Below are positions 29,874-38,298 of a stretch of 64,000 bases of DNA, in pieces. The notes under the pieces are model-generated. The model was not told where the DNA came from. It saw only the letters and a program-made list of their open reading frames with translations, and ran no database searches. Numbering within the stretch: the stretch's first letter is position 1; each line of letters opens with the position of its first letter. Origin of the DNA: Serratia marcescens (GTDB taxonomy: Bacteria; Pseudomonadota; Gammaproteobacteria; Enterobacterales; Enterobacteriaceae); the NCBI GenBank assembly GCA_015548865.1, contig JADMXW010000018.1:1-64000 (forward strand). Direction: 5' to 3'. A program made the position numbers and the translations under genes.

Positions 29874-30212
29874 TTACAGTGCGGCGTCGTCAGTTTCGCC
29901 CGTACGAATACGGATAACGCGTTGCAGTTCAGCAACAAAAATTTTACCGTCGCCAATTTTTCCGGTGTAAGCCGCCTTACTGATGACATCAACGACTTCA
30001 TCAACCTGATCGTCAGCAATCGCAATATCAATTTTCACTTTTGGTAAAAAGTTGACGCTATATTCAGCACCACGATACAACTCAGCATGGCCTTTCTGGC
30101 GTCCAAATCCCTTCACCTCAGTGACGGTGAGTCCCTGGATGCCGACAGAAGATAAGGCTTCACGCACATCTTCCAGCTTGAATGGTTTTATCACCACAGT
30201 AACCAGTTTCAT
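29874..30212 (-). CDS. glnK: Nitrogen regulatory PII protein GlnK
   Basis: This 112-residue trimeric PII signal protein senses 2-oxoglutarate and ATP/ADP and plugs AmtB through its T-loop. The T-loop GFGRQKGHAELYRGAEYSVNFLPK has Tyr51, the site uridylylated by GlnD under nitrogen starvation. The C-terminal signature ending TGKIGDGKIFV is present. The ATG at 30212 follows a GGGG-rich site (AAGGGGAAGATA). The sigma54 promoter and NtrC sites upstream show that it heads a nitrogen-regulated operon with amtB. Confidence 0.98.
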   Translation of the reverse strand: MKLVTVVIKPFKLEDVREALSSVGIQGLTVTEVKGFGRQKGHAELYRGAEYSVNFLPKVKIDIAIADDQVDEVVDVISKAAYTGKIGDGKIFVAELQRVIRIRTGETDDAAL

Positions 30213-30285
30213 TATCTTCCCCTTACCAATTAAGTTCAGACTTGCGCCCGCCACCATTTCGAATAACCTTCACGACAGGGATAAA

Positions 30286-30300
30286 GCAAAGGCTGTGCCA
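30286..30300 (-). promoter_or_regulatory. Sigma54 promoter of glnK-amtB
   Basis: On the minus strand TGGCACAGCCTTTGC matches the RpoN consensus TGGCAC-N5-TTGC exactly, with the -24 GG and -12 GC dinucleotides at the right spacing. Transcription should start near 30274, about 60 nt before the glnK start codon. Confidence 0.95.
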
Positions 30301-30389
30301 TAAATGAAATGATCCGATAATTGCGCAGAGAAATAACGTAGAACCCGCTTGGACAAGTAAAAGGAAAGGCTAAAGATGTGAGGTAGCGC

Positions 30390-30434
30390 ACGCGTAATGC
30401 ACTAATTCGGTGCATTACGCGTAATTTCGGTGCA
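30390..30434 (-). promoter_or_regulatory. NtrC enhancer sites of glnK-amtB
   Basis: TGCACTAATTCGGTGCA (30398-30414) is a near-consensus NtrC dimer site. It is the centre of a 33-bp inverted repeat with 13-bp perfect arms (ACGCGTAATGCAC at 30390-30402 and its complement at 30410-30422). A second half-site CGGTGCA ends at 30434. The array is about 110 bp upstream of the sigma54 promoter, a normal enhancer distance. Confidence 0.9.
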
Positions 30435-30514
30435 TAGAGCGGTAAAATGAAAATCATCTGCATGTTGATGGTGCGAGGACAAAAAATCGATCGCTGCAGG
30501 CAGAATGCCCTTCA

Positions 30515-32296
30515 TCAGGCAAAGGAAATCGATTCATCCTCGCTTGCAGCCAGTTCCTGCCCCGCCAATTGCAGTTGATACATCTGGTAGTAGCGTCCAT
30601 GGCGTTGCAGTAATTGCTCATGCGTACCACGCTCCACCGTCTCACCATGATGTAGCACCAATATGCTGTCAGCCTCAACCACGGTGGAGAGACGGTGTGC
30701 AATCACCACCAGCGTGGTGTGCTGACGAATAAGGCGCAATGCACGCTGAACCGCCTGTTCCGTACCAGAATCAATGTTGGCTGTGGCCTCATCAAGAATC
30801 AGTATTTTTGGCGGTTTGACCAGCACGCGTGCCAGAGAAAGGAGTTGCTTCTGCCCGACAGAAAGTGTATTCCCCTGCTCACCAATGATGGTGTGTATAC
30901 CTTCTGGCAGCGCCGTTGCCAATGCGGAGAGCTGTACAATGTCCAACACGCGCCACACTTCCGCCTCAGGAATATCACGCCCCAGCGTTACGTTAGCATA
31001 GAGCGAATCGGCCAAAACCATGGGATCTTGTTGCACCATTGCGACATTTTGTCGTAATACGTGATGGGATAGCGACGTCAGCGGACGCCCATCCAGACGG
31101 ATCTCTCCTTCATCCGGTGGATAATACCCCATCAGCAAACTCGCCAGCGTACTCTTACCACTGCCCGTGTGTCCGACCAGCGCTACAAAGCCGCGTTCCG
31201 GCACCTGAAGACTGATGTGATTCAAGACACGCTGATTATCCCGATAAGCAAAGGATACGTTGTTCATCTCAATACGACCACTCGCCAATGGCCGAGTATC
31301 ATCGCCGTAAGATTGCTGTGCCGCATCCATAAGTTCAAAGATACGCTCCCCCGCCACGACAGCCTGCTGCAACATAGACTGCTGAGTTGTCAGAGCAATC
31401 AAGGGTTCGTTCAGACGTCCAAGGTAGCTGATAAACGCATACAGCACCCCGACACCAACCGTTCCCACCGAGCTAAATCCAAACTGAATCAACAGCCCAC
31501 ACAGCACCATTGCTGAAAACAGGCTCAATAAAGGGCGCAACAACACACCATCCAGACGCAACGTCTGCATCCGTGCCAGAAAATGCGCACGGCTTGATGC
31601 CCCGAGTTTCTCACCAAAACGAGTCTGCTGACGGAACTGCTGAATCACAGACATTCCCGTGATAGCTTCATTGAAACCATCATTAATATCTGCAAGATAG
31701 CGACGTAACCGCCGCACAATCGGCGTACTAAAATGCTGGTATACCGCCATAACAATAGCAACAGCGGGGAATATCATCACCGCAATCAGAGCCATACGCC
31801 AATCGAGCGTAAACATGGCTACCAGCATGGCACCAATCAGTGCCATGCTGCGCAACACCGTTGAGACCACCGTGACATAAAGATCGCGCACTACTTCAGT
31901 ATCGTTAGTCACCCGGGAGATCAATTGCCCTACCGGCTGGGTGTCAAAAGTGCTTAACGGCTGACGCAGCGCAGCATCCATTACATCGATGCGTAATTGT
32001 TGCACCACCCCAACGGCCACACGGTTAAATAGCAGTGACTGCACATAATGCAGCAGTGCAGCAAACAGCTGAAGCAGGATATAGATTGCTGCCAGTCCCC
32101 CCGCCAGTGCCAGAGGAATATTGCCTTTCGCGACCAGGTGATCGATGAAATAACTTACCAGCGCAGGGCCTGCCACTTCGGCCCCTGCCGCTACCCAGAG
32201 CATCACTACGCCCAAAATCAAGGTATTCCGCCAAGGAGAACCGTACGCCAATAGCCGCTTCAACGTCGGCCATAGCTGCTGTTTTGCGTTAGTCAA
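30515..32296 (-). CDS. mdlB: ABC transporter half-protein MdlB
   Basis: This is one half of a heterodimeric ABC exporter (substrate unknown) with MdlA. An N-terminal six-helix membrane domain (to about 310) carries [19 protein letters not shown]; the nucleotide-binding domain has Walker [11 protein letters not shown]-loop MVQQDP, signature LSVGQKQ and Walker B ILILDEA. The start is a TTG at 32296. It follows AGAGGGAAAGA, overlaps the mdlA stop by 8 nt, and gives 593 residues, the E. coli length. An upstream ATG at 32326 would lie deep in mdlA and add ten non-homologous residues. It is translationally coupled to mdlA. Confidence 0.94.
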   Translation of the reverse strand: MTNAKQQLWPTLKRLLAYGSPWRNTLILGVVMLWVAAGAEVAGPALVSYFIDHLVAKGNIPLALAGGLAAIYILLQLFAALLHYVQSLLFNRVAVGVVQQLRIDVMDAALRQPLSTFDTQPVGQLISRVTNDTEVVRDLYVTVVSTVLRSMALIGAMLVAMFTLDWRMALIAVMIFPAVAIVMAVYQHFSTPIVRRLRRYLADINDGFNEAITGMSVIQQFRQQTRFGEKLGASSRAHFLARMQTLRLDGVLLRPLLSLFSAMVLCGLLIQFGFSSVGTVGVGVLYAFISYLGRLNEPLIALTTQQSMLQQAVVAGERIFELMDAAQQSYGDDTRPLASGRIEMNNVSFAYRDNQRVLNHISLQVPERGFVALVGHTGSGKSTLASLLMGYYPPDEGEIRLDGRPLTSLSHHVLRQNVAMVQQDPMVLADSLYANVTLGRDIPEAEVWRVLDIVQLSALATALPEGIHTIIGEQGNTLSVGQKQLLSLARVLVKPPKILILDEATANIDSGTEQAVQRALRLIRQHTTLVVIAHRLSTVVEADSILVLHHGETVERGTHEQLLQRHGRYYQMYQLQLAGQELAASEDESISFA

Positions 32297-34058
32297 TCTT
32301 TCCCTCTCCCTTTGCCGGTTCATCATCCAGCGCAGCTTCCAACTGCTGGTAGCGGAACATATCGCGATACCAACCCGCTTGCGACGCTAATGCCCCATGA
32401 TTACCCCGTTGCACAACGCTACCCTGATGCAAAACCAGAATCTCGTCAGCTTCGGTGAGGGCAGAAAGGCGGTGTGCGCTGATAATCAGCGTGCGTTTCT
32501 CGCCCCAACGTTTCAGGTTTTGCAATATTTGGTGTTCGGTGCGCCCATCGACCGCCGACAATGCATCATCAAGGACCAGAATCTCCGCTTCCAGCAACAA
32601 CGCGCGCGCAATAGCAATACGCTGTTTTTGACCACCGGAAAGCATCACACCACGTTCCCCCACTTGCGTTTCATAGCCTTGCGGTAAGCGCGTAATGTCA
32701 TCGTGGACACTGGCCAAGCGTGCAGCGTGCTGAATTTGCGCCAGCGTGGCATCAGGTTTTCCAAGTGCGATGTTGTTTGCCACCGTATCAGAGAATAAAA
32801 ATGGCGTCTGTCCAACCACAGCAAAACGTTGACGCAGGCTGTCCAGATTCAGCGTCGCAAGTGGGCGACCGTGAAAACGGATTTCCCCGTCCTCAAGATC
32901 GAAATGGCGCAAGATCAATGCAAGAAGCGTACTCTTGCCTGAGCCCGTGGGACCGCACAGTCCCAGCATGTTGCCAGGAGAAAGCGTGAACGCGATCCGT
33001 TCAAGTACCGGACGTGACTGCTGCGGATAAGAAAAGGCACGAATATCAACATCGAGCGCACCGCGTCCCTGCGGTGGTACCGCATCGCCATCTGCCACCA
33101 CCGGCGTCTCATTCAGCAATTGACGAATGCGTCCATAAGCAGCGCTGCCTCGCTCCACAATATTGAACATCCACGCCAATGCCAGCATCGGCCAAATCAT
33201 CAAACCTAAATACATGACAAAACTGGTCAATTGCCCTAGCGTCAGCGTCCCCTGCATTATCATCCAACTGCCGCCACCCACCGCCAGCAGGTGAGAAAAC
33301 CCCACCGCGATATAAATCGTCGGATCGAAGCGCGCATCCACTCGAGCCACATGCATATTTTTCTGCCCAGCATCCTCAGCCACAGACGCAAATTGGCGCG
33401 ACTGGTAATCTTCCAGCCCAAATGCTTTGATCATACGGATACTGGTCAAGCTTTCCTGCGCCTGATCGTTGAGCGAAGAAAACGCCGCCTGCGCGCTCTT
33501 AAAACGCTGATGCAGTTGCGTACCGTAGTGTTTGATGACCAACGCCATAATGGGCATTGGCAATAAAGCCAGTAATGTAAGCTGCCAACTGATTTGTGTG
33601 CTCATCACCACCAACACCGCACACCCCATCACCATGGAGTCTACCAGCGTCAACACCCCTTCCCCAGCGGCAAACACAACGCGATCGACATCGTTAGTCG
33701 CGCGGGCAATCAGATCGCCAGTACGGTGGCGCAGATAAAAAGCAGGATGCTGGCGACTCAGTTGACGGTAAAAATCTTCCCGCAGCTCTACAGCCAGCTG
33801 GTATGAAGCACCGAACAAAAAGATACGCCACACATAGCGCAATAAATACACCATTATCGCGATCAGCAGCATCACGCCGATCCATTTCATCACCGTCGCC
33901 GCTGGCATTGCGTCACGCGTGACACCATCCACAATCACACCAACCAGCTTGGGCGGCAATAATTGTAAGATGGCAATAATAATAAGGAGAATCACGGCCC
34001 CAAGGTAACGCCGCCATTCTCGACGAAAATACCAGGCCAATTGAGCAAAAAGTCGCAC
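32289..34058 (-). CDS. mdlA: ABC transporter half-protein MdlA
   Basis: MdlA is the partner half-transporter of MdlB, 589 residues (E. coli 590). The membrane domain begins [21 protein letters not shown]. The nucleotide-binding domain has Walker [10 protein letters not shown], the Q-loop VVGQTP, signature LSGGQKQ, Walker B ILVLDDA and the switch histidine in ISAHRLS. The D after the Walker B aspartate (DDA instead of DEA) means this half lacks the catalytic glutamate, while MdlB keeps it: an asymmetric, heterodimeric exporter. The start is GTG at 34058. The gene order decR-mdlA-mdlB-glnK matches E. coli. Confidence 0.96.
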   Translation of the reverse strand: MRLFAQLAWYFRREWRRYLGAVILLIIIAILQLLPPKLVGVIVDGVTRDAMPAATVMKWIGVMLLIAIMVYLLRYVWRIFLFGASYQLAVELREDFYRQLSRQHPAFYLRHRTGDLIARATNDVDRVVFAAGEGVLTLVDSMVMGCAVLVVMSTQISWQLTLLALLPMPIMALVIKHYGTQLHQRFKSAQAAFSSLNDQAQESLTSIRMIKAFGLEDYQSRQFASVAEDAGQKNMHVARVDARFDPTIYIAVGFSHLLAVGGGSWMIMQGTLTLGQLTSFVMYLGLMIWPMLALAWMFNIVERGSAAYGRIRQLLNETPVVADGDAVPPQGRGALDVDIRAFSYPQQSRPVLERIAFTLSPGNMLGLCGPTGSGKSTLLALILRHFDLEDGEIRFHGRPLATLNLDSLRQRFAVVGQTPFLFSDTVANNIALGKPDATLAQIQHAARLASVHDDITRLPQGYETQVGERGVMLSGGQKQRIAIARALLLEAEILVLDDALSAVDGRTEHQILQNLKRWGEKRTLIISAHRLSALTEADEILVLHQGSVVQRGNHGALASQAGWYRDMFRYQQLEAALDDEPAKGEGKID

Positions 34059-34138
34059 GCTATTGTTATTCCATTTTCCAGAAAGGGCTGCGAAGCATCA
34101 CCGTCCCATTATACAGAAAGCTTATGCAGGTCATCATT

Positions 34139-34258
34139 CATACCCTAAATAATTCGGGTGACAAATCTGCCGAGAGTAGCGGCTTGGTTAGACGTGAAGA
34201 CCAGGGATGGTCGAGTAACAACGCAACCCTCCCCTACAACATGAAGCTGACAGATATG
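34139..34258 (+). repeat. Degenerate ERIC-like element, copy 4
   Basis: It opens with the family end TACCCTAAATAATTCGGGTG and closes with ACATGAAGCTGACAGATAT. The core is strongly diverged, with a CCAGGGATGG stretch in place of the standard centre. It lies between mdlA and decR. Confidence 0.65.
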
Positions 34259-34274
34259 CCATGGCGCGATTGAG

Positions 34275-34736
34275 TCATGGCACAAGCGGGAGTGCAGTAG
34301 TGTGCTTTATTCGCTCCATGGCAAAGCTTGAAGTCACATCAATCAGGCCAGGAATACCGCTGACCAAACGTTTATAAAAACTATCATAGCTTTTCATGTC
34401 CGCGACCTGAACTTGCATCAGGTAATCATATTCGCCGGCCATGCGATAAAACGACAACACCTCTGGCATATCCGAAACCACTTGGGAAAACTTTTCGTAC
34501 CAGGCACTGTTGTGTTGCTGCGTTTTCAATAGCACAAAAGCGGTCAATCCAAGCCCCAGACGCTCATTATCCAATAGCGCTACGCGAGCGCGGATATACC
34601 CTTCCTCCTCCAAACGTTTCAAACGTTTCCAGCAGGGTGTCGATGTTAAATGCACCGCATCGGCCAACGTCTGCAAAGACAAGGTGCAATCATGTTGCAG
34701 CAAGTTGAGCAGCGAGCGATCGATTTTATCCAGCAT
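34275..34736 (-). CDS. decR: Lrp/AsnC-family cysteine-response regulator DecR (YbaO)
   Basis: This 153-residue transcription factor is close to E. coli DecR/YbaO (152), which senses cysteine and activates cysteine detoxification. The N-terminal helix-turn-helix reads [26 protein letters not shown]; the C-terminal RAM domain (about 65-150) reads [19 protein letters not shown] and ends in [16 protein letters not shown]. In E. coli it controls a distant desulfidase operon. Here it is divergent from a PLP-dependent enzyme of the cysteine synthase fold, which is a likely local target. Confidence 0.94.
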   Translation of the reverse strand: MLDKIDRSLLNLLQHDCTLSLQTLADAVHLTSTPCWKRLKRLEEEGYIRARVALLDNERLGLGLTAFVLLKTQQHNSAWYEKFSQVVSDMPEVLSFYRMAGEYDYLMQVQVADMKSYDSFYKRLVSGIPGLIDVTSSFAMERIKHTTALPLVP

Positions 34737-34941
34737 AACGGCATTCCAGAATCATTTTTCATCTATTTCACGCGCAACAGAATGAAAAGGCAACCACAGC
34801 GCGGTAAAACCTATTCTTTTTTCTCTTTACCACCAAGGGCCAACCCCATTAAAACATCAACATCACCGCTTAAAAGGTAAATTTTAGAAAAAATTACTAT
34901 ATTTATAATAAATTGAGGAATTAACACACTATAAAACAATT

Positions 34942-34969
34942 AAAAGGAGTTCAAAAAAACAATCCTTTT
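34942..34969. promoter_or_regulatory. Inverted repeat between decR and the PLP enzyme gene
   Basis: AAAAGGA (34942-34948) and TCCTTTT (34963-34969) are separated by 14 bp of A-rich sequence. The site is 61 bp upstream of the PLP-enzyme start, in a very AT-rich intergenic region typical for Lrp-type binding. It is a candidate operator for DecR; nothing else supports it. Confidence 0.3.
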
Positions 34970-35029
34970 TTCTGCAAAAACGGATAGGCTACGTCCTATA
35001 AACGCAAAACAGGCAAAGAGAGCAACATC

Positions 35030-36103
35030 ATGACAACCGCGTGGGTGAAACAGGCCATCAGCGCTATCGAAGCAGATTTTCAGCGTTCAGCCGATACCCA
35101 TCTGATCCGCCTGGCATTACCGCACTATCCAGGGATTTACTTGTATCTCAAAGATGAAAGCACACACCCAAGCGGCAGTTTGAAACATCGCTTAGCGCGC
35201 TCCCTGTTTCTTTATGGCTTATGTAATGGCTGGATAAAGGAAGGCACACCAATTATTGAAGCTTCCTCCGGCAGCACCGCTATCTCGGAGGCCTATTTTG
35301 CCCGCTTGTTAGGCCTCCCTTTTATCGCCGTTATGCCTACGTGCACGGCCAAGCGCAAAGTGGAGCAGATTACCTTTTATGGCGGCCAATGCCACTTCGT
35401 TGAGCAATCAAGCCAGATCTATGCAGCATCAGAACAATTAGCTCGTGAACTGAACGGGCACTATATGGATCAGTTCACCTATGCCGAGCGCGCAACCGAC
35501 TGGCGTGGCAATAACAATATTGCTAACAGTATTTTTCGCCAGATGGCACGTGAACCCTACCCTGTTCCCGATTACATTGTGATGAGTGCAGGCACAGGTG
35601 GAACATCCGCAACGTTAGGGCGTTACATCCGCTATCAAGGTATCGACTCACAATTAGTTGTGGTCGACCCGCAGAACTCAGTATTTTTTGATTACTACCA
35701 CCAGCGCGACCGCACCCTGACAGGGCATTGCGGCAGTAAAATCGAAGGCATTGGCCGTCCGCGAGCAGAGCCATCCTTCATTCCTGATGTGATAGACAGC
35801 ATGATGCAGGTGCCGGATGCAGCCAGCATCGCCACTTTGTATTGGCTGGAACGCATTTTGGGGCGTAAGGTAGGTGCATCCACTGGCACCAACGTCTGGG
35901 GGATGTTGCAACTGGCTAACCAAATGCGTATGCAAGGTAAACAAGGGGCGATTGTGACTTTGCTGTGTGACAGCGGGGAGCGTTATCTGGATACCTATTA
36001 TAATGCAGAGTGGGTAGCACAAAATATTGGCGATATCACACCTTATCTTACGCAACTTAGCGTAGGCGAGCAGCAGAATCAGCCAGAGCACATTATGGCT
36101 TGA
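35030..36103 (+). CDS. PLP-dependent enzyme of the cysteine synthase / cystathionine beta-synthase fold, likely cysteine desulfhydrase
   Basis: This 357-residue fold-type II PLP enzyme has the Schiff-base lysine K52 in [10 protein letters not shown], the substrate-carboxylate loop SSGSTAIS at 79-86, the phosphate-binding loop [12 protein letters not shown] near 185-196, and [15 protein letters not shown] near the end. These features match cysteine synthase homologues. The overall sequence resembles the Cds1 group annotated as L-cysteine desulfhydrases, which convert cysteine to pyruvate, ammonia and sulfide. The location supports cysteine breakdown: it is divergent from the cysteine sensor DecR. 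E. coli has cof and ybaE here instead. Cysteine synthase or diaminopropionate-type activity cannot be excluded. GAGAGCAACATC precedes the ATG. Confidence 0.8.
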   Translation: MTTAWVKQAISAIEADFQRSADTHLIRLALPHYPGIYLYLKDESTHPSGSLKHRLARSLFLYGLCNGWIKEGTPIIEASSGSTAISEAYFARLLGLPFIAVMPTCTAKRKVEQITFYGGQCHFVEQSSQIYAASEQLARELNGHYMDQFTYAERATDWRGNNNIANSIFRQMAREPYPVPDYIVMSAGTGGTSATLGRYIRYQGIDSQLVVVDPQNSVFFDYYHQRDRTLTGHCGSKIEGIGRPRAEPSFIPDVIDSMMQVPDAASIATLYWLERILGRKVGASTGTNVWGMLQLANQMRMQGKQGAIVTLLCDSGERYLDTYYNAEWVAQNIGDITPYLTQLSVGEQQNQPEHIMA

Positions 36104-36200
36104 TTGCCGAGTAAACGCTGAAAATGACATGTTTTTGCTATAGCATGTGCTTTTCTCGATAGATGGGGCTAATCGCCCTTAATCACGAACAGGTACAGCA

Positions 36201-36899
36201 ATGACAAAACGTGCAGTTGTCGTTTTCAGCGGCGGGCAGGATTCCACCACCTGCCTGATCCAAGCACTCAACCTTTATGATGAGGTGCATTGTGTGACGT
36301 TCGACTACGGTCAGCGCCACCGGGCAGAAATTGATATTGCGCGCACGCTGGCAAATCAACTGGGAGCCAAGGCGCACAAAGTGCTGGATGTCGGGTTACT
36401 CAACGAACTGGCCGTTAGCAGCCTGACGCGCGATAACATCGCCGTGCCTGATTACGACGCATCCGCATCCGGTATCCCCAGCACTTTCGTGCCGGGGCGC
36501 AATATTCTGTTTCTTACGTTGGCGGCAATTTATGCCTATCAAGTCGGTGCCGAAGCGGTGATCACTGGCGTGTGTGAAACGGACTTTTCCGGCTACCCTG
36601 ACTGCCGGGATGCGTTCGTTAAGGCATTAAATCAGGCTATCGTGCTGGGCATTGCGCGTGATATTCAGTTTGTTACCCCGCTGATGTGGCTGAATAAAGC
36701 GGAAACATGGGCGCTGGCTGACCACTACCACCATTTGGATACAGTACGCAACGATACGCTGACCTGCTACAACGGTATTCAGGGCGATGGTTGTGGCCAC
36801 TGTGCAGCATGCCATTTGCGTGCTAACGGCCTCGTGCAATATCAGCAGGATCCGATTGGGGTAATGGCAGCGATGAAAAACAAGACCGGTTTACAGTAA
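36201..36899 (+). CDS. queC: 7-cyano-7-deazaguanine synthase QueC
   Basis: QueC makes preQ0 from carboxydeazaguanine, ammonia and ATP on the path to the modified tRNA base queuosine. It has 232 residues (E. coli 231). The PP-loop ATPase motif SGGQDST lies at 10-16. The C-terminal zinc site of four cysteines, [16 protein letters not shown], lies near residues 190-205. GKNILF-like [12 protein letters not shown] is also characteristic. The leader shows no preQ1-riboswitch consensus. It ends at a bidirectional terminator shared with fadM. Confidence 0.97.
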   Translation: MTKRAVVVFSGGQDSTTCLIQALNLYDEVHCVTFDYGQRHRAEIDIARTLANQLGAKAHKVLDVGLLNELAVSSLTRDNIAVPDYDASASGIPSTFVPGRNILFLTLAAIYAYQVGAEAVITGVCETDFSGYPDCRDAFVKALNQAIVLGIARDIQFVTPLMWLNKAETWALADHYHHLDTVRNDTLTCYNGIQGDGCGHCAACHLRANGLVQYQQDPIGVMAAMKNKTGLQ

Positions 36900-36911
36900 C
36901 ACAACCAGACT

Positions 36912-36942
36912 GCGGGGCCACTCCCTCCGCCCCGCTTCTTTT
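36912..36942. terminator. Bidirectional terminator between queC and fadM
   Basis: GCGGGG (36912-36917) pairs with CCCCGC (36930-36935) and is followed by TTCTTTTA. It lies in the 41-bp gap between the converging stops. Confidence 0.75.
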
Positions 36943-37366
36943 ATGCCACCTGTGCACCCGAAGGAGGCTGCATAAACGCCTCTAGGTGTGCCAGCAGATC
37001 ACCTTCCAGCGGCAGAGCCCTTTGTGTCGCTAAATCGATGCACACAAAGGTCAAGGTTGCGTCGACGATCGAAGCCTCATCAGCAGTACGCACCATTTTT
37101 TGGCTGATCACCCCGCTTTTGGTATTCAGATGCAACAGCTCGCTTTCTATACGCAGCACGTCCCCTAATACCGCAGGAGTACGATAATTGATATTGATAT
37201 TAACCACCACGAACGCAATACCTTGCTGCTGCATCCAATGAAAGGCTGGTAGATTTTCCAGCCATTGCCAGCGCGCCTCTTCCATGAATTCCAGATAGCG
37301 CGCGTTATTAACATGCTGATAAACATCGATATGAAAGCCACGAACGGGAATAAAAGTATGTACCAC
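36941..37366 (-). CDS. fadM: Long-chain acyl-CoA thioesterase FadM (YbaW)
   Basis: A single hot-dog-fold thioesterase of 141 residues (E. coli 132), which clears acyl-CoA intermediates that block beta-oxidation. The catalytic-site motif is DVYQHVNNARYLEFMEEARW near 14-33, followed by the strongly conserved GIAFVVVNININYRTPA. The start is a GTG at 37366 with AGGAG 8 nt upstream. The C-terminal tail is longer than in E. coli. It is convergent with queC. Confidence 0.95.
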   Translation of the reverse strand: MVHTFIPVRGFHIDVYQHVNNARYLEFMEEARWQWLENLPAFHWMQQQGIAFVVVNININYRTPAVLGDVLRIESELLHLNTKSGVISQKMVRTADEASIVDATLTFVCIDLATQRALPLEGDLLAHLEAFMQPPSGAQVA

Positions 37367-37484
37367 GCGATGACTCCTAAACAGATTAGCACCACAAACT
37401 GGTTGGACCTGTAAGTAAGGCTAGCAGAAAATAACGGCAGTGAGTAATCCCACTGCCGTTCAAACATATTCCTCAATGCCGCAC

Positions 37485-37606
37485 TATACCCGTCATACTT
37501 CACGTTGCTGTTCATTAGCGGCGCTTGTTACAGCCCCTCCCTGGGAGGCACTTTTAACGAAGCCACCGCACACGACGTTCCTGATACTCGAATTATTTAG
37601 GATATA
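37485..37606 (-). repeat. Degenerate ERIC-like element, copy 5
   Basis: Reversed relative to copies 1-4. The right end reads AATTATTTAGGATATA and the left end TATACCCGTCATACTTCACG, the inverted family termini. The core is replaced by a hairpin-forming CCCCTCCCTGGGAGG-type segment. It lies between fadM and ybaV. Confidence 0.7.
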
Positions 37607-37638
37607 GACAGGTATCTGCCACATACAACATTTGCAGA

Positions 37639-37977
37639 TTACAACACAAGACGCGAGCGGTTATTCTCAATCAGCATCGGTCCAATACCCGGCACCTCCT
37701 GCAATTGTTCGATATCGCCAAAGGGACCGTGTTCCTCACGATACTGAACGATCGCTTCGGCTCTGCGCGCACCAACCCCCTGCAGCTCGGTCAATTGCTG
37801 CGCGGTCGCCGTATTGATATTAACCGTCCCCTGCTGCGAACCTGTTGCCTGCAATGGTACGGATGGTGCACTGCTGTCCACGACCACATCTTCTGTTTGC
37901 GCCAGTACTTCGCCAGTAAAAGCAGACAGCCCCAGAGCCAGACACAAACACAGTGCTGACATTCCCTTCTTTTTCAT
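37639..37977 (-). CDS. ybaV: ComEA-like helix-hairpin-helix exported protein YbaV
   Basis: This 112-residue protein has a signal peptide (MKKKGMSALCLCLALGLSAF, cleaved near VLA-Q27) and one ComEA-type double helix-hairpin-helix DNA-binding domain at about 48-112, with VNINTATAQQLTELQGVGARRAEAIVQYR and PGIGPMLIE. In competent bacteria ComEA binds incoming DNA in the periplasm; a role in DNA uptake here is unproven. Order ppiD-ybaV-fadM-queC is as in E. coli. Confidence 0.93.
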   Translation of the reverse strand: MKKKGMSALCLCLALGLSAFTGEVLAQTEDVVVDSSAPSVPLQATGSQQGTVNINTATAQQLTELQGVGARRAEAIVQYREEHGPFGDIEQLQEVPGIGPMLIENNRSRLVL

Positions 37978-38059
37978 ACTGCATCTCCCTCTTCGTTAAT
38001 GGGTAGGTACAGCGTGCCGAAACAAAGGAAGACGCACAAACAGCAGCGTGCAAATGTGG

Positions 38060-38083
38060 AAAAGGCCGCAGAAGCGGCCTTTT
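38060..38083 (-). terminator. Intrinsic terminator of ppiD
   Basis: AAAAGGCCGC/GCGGCCTTTT is a 10-bp perfect stem with a 4-nt loop. It is 216 nt after the ppiD stop because a repeat element lies between. Confidence 0.85.
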
Positions 38084-38112
38084 CTTGTTACAGCGGATTA
38101 CAAATTAATGCA

Positions 38113-38297
38113 TATACCCTTCATACTTCACGTTGCAGATGCATTGGCCGCGCTTACTCCCCCAGCCACTTACCAGTGCAAGCGCCTGAGAGTTCGCCCC
38201 TTGCCGAGTGACGAGACGCATAAATGAGTCTCTCTCTAAAGGGCCGCAGTTCAAAACGTTAACGTTTTGTCCTGCAACTCGAATTATTTGGGTATCG
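38113..38297 (-). repeat. Composite ERIC element with hairpin-rich insert, copy 6
   Basis: The ends are ERIC-type (GATACCCAAATAATTCGAG and, at the other side, AACGTGAAGTATGAAGGGTATA, read on the minus strand), and the right half-core AGTAAGTGGCTGGGG is present. The left arm is interrupted by about 75 bp containing the palindrome CAAAACGTTAACGTTTTG, GCGGCCC and a GAGACTCAT/ATGCGTCTC hairpin. The same order of elements is found at 10-80 and at 60275-60365. Confidence 0.7.
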
Positions 38298-38298
38298 C

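Larger units (their letters stand above)
37978..38298. other. Intergenic region ppiD–ybaV: terminator plus composite repeat
   Basis: Holds, in the direction of transcription, a 185-bp composite ERIC element starting only 2 nt past the ppiD stop, then the ppiD terminator, then about 80 bp that must carry the ybaV promoter. No gene is seen. Confidence 0.7.

Noticed and set aside
36104-36200. preQ1 riboswitch before queC
   Set aside because: The leader has only weak stems (ACATG/CATGT and GGGC/GCCC) and no preQ1 aptamer consensus; in enterics queC is usually not riboswitch-controlled.
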